From assembly GCA_028718265.1 (NCBI GenBank), contig JAQUMG010000062.1:1-9132 (forward strand): a stretch of DNA of 9,132 nt. The letters run 5' to 3'. Position 1 is the stretch's first letter; each line of letters begins with the position of its first letter. Below are positions 7,475-9,132 of this stretch, one piece after another. The stretch comes from Candidatus Omnitrophota bacterium. Its GTDB lineage: Bacteria > Omnitrophota > Koll11 > JAHIPI01. The notes below the pieces were generated by a model that did no database searches, had not been told where the DNA came from, and saw nothing but the letters and a program-made list of their open reading frames with translations. The translations under genes and the position numbers were made by a program.

Positions 7475-7827
7475 GCAAGCAATCATTTAAAAAAACGAGC
7501 AGGCTCAGAAACAGCTTCGAATTCCGACGGGTGCGCGAAAAAGGCGCCTCTTTCAGAGATAAGACATTCGGAATAACCGTACTGAAAAACGATACAGGAA
7601 ATAATAGGCTTGGGTTATCGATAAGTCGCTCCGCAGTGCGGTTGGCGACGAGAAGAAACCGGCTGAAGAGGCTGATAAGGGAGTTATTCAGGACCAATAA
7701 GAATAAAATCAAAGACGGCCGGTATGACATCGTTTTTTATGTCAAAAGACCTTTGCCGGATAATTTTGATTATAATGGCGCAAGAGAGAACCTGTTAGCG
7801 CTGATGAAAAAAGCAAAGATATTATGA
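7471..7827 (+). CDS. rnpA: Ribonuclease P protein component
   Basis: Protein cofactor of RNase P, which binds the catalytic RNA and pre-tRNA leader during tRNA 5' maturation; 118 residues, typical. The basic RNR signature [11 protein letters not shown] (61-71) forms the RNA-binding helix. The N-terminal [16 protein letters not shown] (10-25) matches the family's R-F-RV---G pattern for the leader-binding cleft. The loop before the RNR motif ([14 protein letters not shown]) is one residue longer than the common SKKxGNAVxRN form and lacks its glycine, a variant I also know from other divergent RnpA proteins. It overlaps rpmH and yidD by 4 nt each (ATGA junctions) and has no strong Shine-Dalgarno, so its translation is probably coupled to rpmH. 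Confidence 0.95.
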   Translation: MSKQSFKKTSRLRNSFEFRRVREKGASFRDKTFGITVLKNDTGNNRLGLSISRSAVRLATRRNRLKRLIRELFRTNKNKIKDGRYDIVFYVKRPLPDNFDYNGARENLLALMKKAKIL

Positions 7828-8036
7828 TAAAAAATATAGCCCTTAAATGCGTAGATTTTTACCGTAAATACTTGTCAATACTTAAGATACAATCATGTCG
7901 TTACCACCCCACGTGCTCTGCATATACAAAAGAGGCCATCGAAAAATATGGTGTTTTCCGCGGGTGTTTTAAAGGGGCTATGCGGCTTTTAAGATGCCAT
8001 CCTTTTTCGCGAGGCGGCTACGATCCACTTACATAA
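7824..8036 (+). CDS. yidD: Membrane protein insertion efficiency factor YidD
   Basis: Small (70 residues) basic protein of the YidD/UPF0161 family, which attaches to the inner face of the cytoplasmic membrane through an N-terminal amphipathic helix and aids YidC-dependent insertion. Conserved elements are visible: IALKCVDFYRKYLS (5-18), SCRYHPTCSAYTKEAIEKYG (24-43) and LLRCHPFSRGGYDP (55-68), with the three family cysteines at positions 25, 32 and 58. The start overlaps the rnpA stop (ATGA). Lying directly before yidC, it fits a functional partnership. Confidence 0.95.
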   Translation: MIKNIALKCVDFYRKYLSILKIQSCRYHPTCSAYTKEAIEKYGVFRGCFKGAMRLLRCHPFSRGGYDPLT

Positions 8037-8039
8037 AAC

Positions 8040-8043
8040 GGAG
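8040..8043 (+). promoter_or_regulatory. Ribosome binding site of yidC
   Basis: GGAG, 6 nt before the ATG at 8050, in the 13-nt gap after the yidD stop. It supports the yidC start. Confidence 0.65.
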
Positions 8044-8049
8044 TTTTAA

Positions 8050-9132
8050 ATGGAAAAGAAGACAATTCTGGCAGTAGTTCTGTCGGCAGTGATAATAATG
8101 GGATATCAATTTTATATAACCAAGTACTACCCGGCTCCCGTCGGCACTAATGCCAACACTACAACCGCTATTAACGAAACGTTACCTCAATTGCCGGCGG
8201 GGGAGAGTGTCGGCAAAATAGCAGAGCCCGCCGCAAGCGAAACTGAGATAAGCAACCTGCCGGAAAAAATAATAAATATAGATACCAATAAATATGCTGT
8301 AACATTAAGTAGTATAGGTGGTTGCATAAAGAGTATCCAGCTGAAAGAACACGTAACTTCTATGGCTACTAACGGATTCAGTCTTATTAATATTACTGAT
8401 CCGCAGGACGGCATTTTTAATATGGATAGTTTGGGCGCGTATCGAATCAGCGGCGCTAATTTTAGTTGCGAGCAAAAAGAAGGCGAAGTAATCTTTACGG
8501 CCAATATAGGCGGCAAGATAGAAGTAATCAAGAAGTATATTTTTCATAACTCATCGTACATAATAGATTTAGAAGTATATATTAAGAATGTCACCGATCG
8601 GCAACTTATGGCAGGCTATTTTATAAATACCGGTTCGCATATAGGCGTTGATAGCCCGATCGATAAAAGATATATCCAGGCAGTTGCCGAAATAGGCGGA
8701 AAAGTCAAAAGAAACGGCGGAGGTAAGCGCGACGGTCTTTTTATTAAAGGAAACGTAAGCTACGCAGGCCTTCAAAACAGATATTTTTCTGTTATCGCAA
8801 AAACCGATCTCCCGACGGAAGGATTGCTGGTGAAGCGGCTCGCCGATGAAAATGTATCGTCGGCGATAAAGGTCATAGACTTCGCAATTCTGCCGCGTGC
8901 GATGGTGTCGCAGAAGTTCGAGCTTTACGCCGGGCCGACAGACAAAAATACAATGGGGCAGTACGGACTTGTCGGTGCGGCCAATTACGGATTTTTGGGC
9001 GGGGTCAGCGACATTCTTTTGGCGGGGTTAAAGCTGTTTCATAAGATATTCAAAAATTGGGGCATTGCCATAATTCTACTGTCGATTTTAGTTAATATGA
9101 TTCTGTTCCCCTTGTCACGCAAGAGCTACGAG
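8050..9132 (+). CDS. yidC: Membrane protein insertase YidC, N-terminal 361 residues (cut by window edge)
   Basis: Inner-membrane insertase of the Oxa1/YidC/Alb3 family, acting alone or with SecYEG. The frame from 8050 is open to the end of the window. Residues about 5-22 (ILAVVLSAVIIMGYQFYI) form the first membrane helix, which in this family is an uncleaved anchor with the N-terminus inside. A Pro/Thr/Ala-rich linker (about 28-70) leads into the periplasmic P1 beta-domain (about 72-300), with family segments such as GGCIKSIQLKEH (90-101), GLQNRYFSVIAK (about 243-254) and the FELYAGP motif (about 292-298). The last visible part, LFHKIFKNWGIAIILLSILVN (about 330-350), is the entry to the conserved insertase core and second membrane helix. 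A further 180-200 residues should lie outside the window. The P1 domain is found in diderm bacteria and absent from Gram-positive SpoIIIJ-type proteins. Confidence 0.95.
   Translation, partial: MEKKTILAVVLSAVIIMGYQFYITKYYPAPVGTNANTTTAINETLPQLPAGESVGKIAEPAASETEISNLPEKIINIDTNKYAVTLSSIGGCIKSIQLKEHVTSMATNGFSLINITDPQDGIFNMDSLGAYRISGANFSCEQKEGEVIFTANIGGKIEVIKKYIFHNSSYIIDLEVYIKNVTDRQLMAGYFINTGSHIGVDSPIDKRYIQAVAEIGGKVKRNGGGKRDGLFIKGNVSYAGLQNRYFSVIAKTDLPTEGLLVKRLADENVSSAIKVIDFAILPRAMVSQKFELYAGPTDKNTMGQYGLVGAANYGFLGGVSDILLAGLKLFHKIFKNWGIAIILLSILVNMILFPLSRKSYE

Noticed and set aside
7124..7486. Minus-strand 120-codon frame opposite rpmH and its promoter
   Set aside because: It is antisense to rpmH and crosses two promoters; no recognisable domain.

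Overview
The window is the core chromosome-replication locus of a bacterium, with two divergent conserved gene clusters around a probable oriC. It contains no mobile element, CRISPR array, tRNA or rRNA that I can see. The organism has a Gram-negative cell plan: YidC carries the large periplasmic P1 domain after its first membrane helix, and GyrB has a long insert in the TOPRIM/C-terminal half as in Proteobacteria and several other diderm phyla. The gene order, a short DUF721/DciA gene directly between dnaN and gyrB with no recF, and divergent protein sequences suggest an uncultivated diderm lineage. My best guess is Omnitrophota or a relative, but this is an inference and weakly held.

Left arm, minus strand, read from right to left: dnaA (5514-6929), an intergenic origin region (5247-5513), dnaN (4152-5246), dciA-like DUF721 (3844-4143), gyrB (1297-3843) and gyrA (1-1269, cut by the window edge). 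dnaN to gyrA are tightly packed (gaps of 8, 0 and 27 nt) and look like one operon. It is driven from a good sigma-70-type promoter just upstream of dnaN, inside the AT-rich part of the origin. Together they encode the initiator, the sliding clamp, a probable helicase-loading factor and both gyrase subunits.

Right arm, plus strand: rpmH (7337-7474), rnpA (7471-7827), yidD (7824-8036) and yidC (8050-9132, cut by the window edge). Successive ATGA overlaps and a near-consensus extended -10 promoter at 7224-7251 mark a single operon for ribosomal protein L34, the RNase P protein, and two membrane-protein-insertion factors.

Between the arms, 6930-7336 holds back-to-back promoters. The one for dnaA would give a leader of about 230 nt, and that leader carries three DnaA boxes and two palindromes. 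The dnaA-dnaN gap holds a layout like the Bacillus subtilis unwinding region: DnaA boxes, then a run of TAG trinucleotides (DnaA-trio), then an AT-rich tract, then dnaN. DnaA boxes therefore flank dnaA on both sides, which suggests a bipartite origin.

Most notable points are the recognisable trio element, the missing recF, a Met at the quinolone-contact position 83 of GyrA, and a dnaA start codon without a Shine-Dalgarno sequence.
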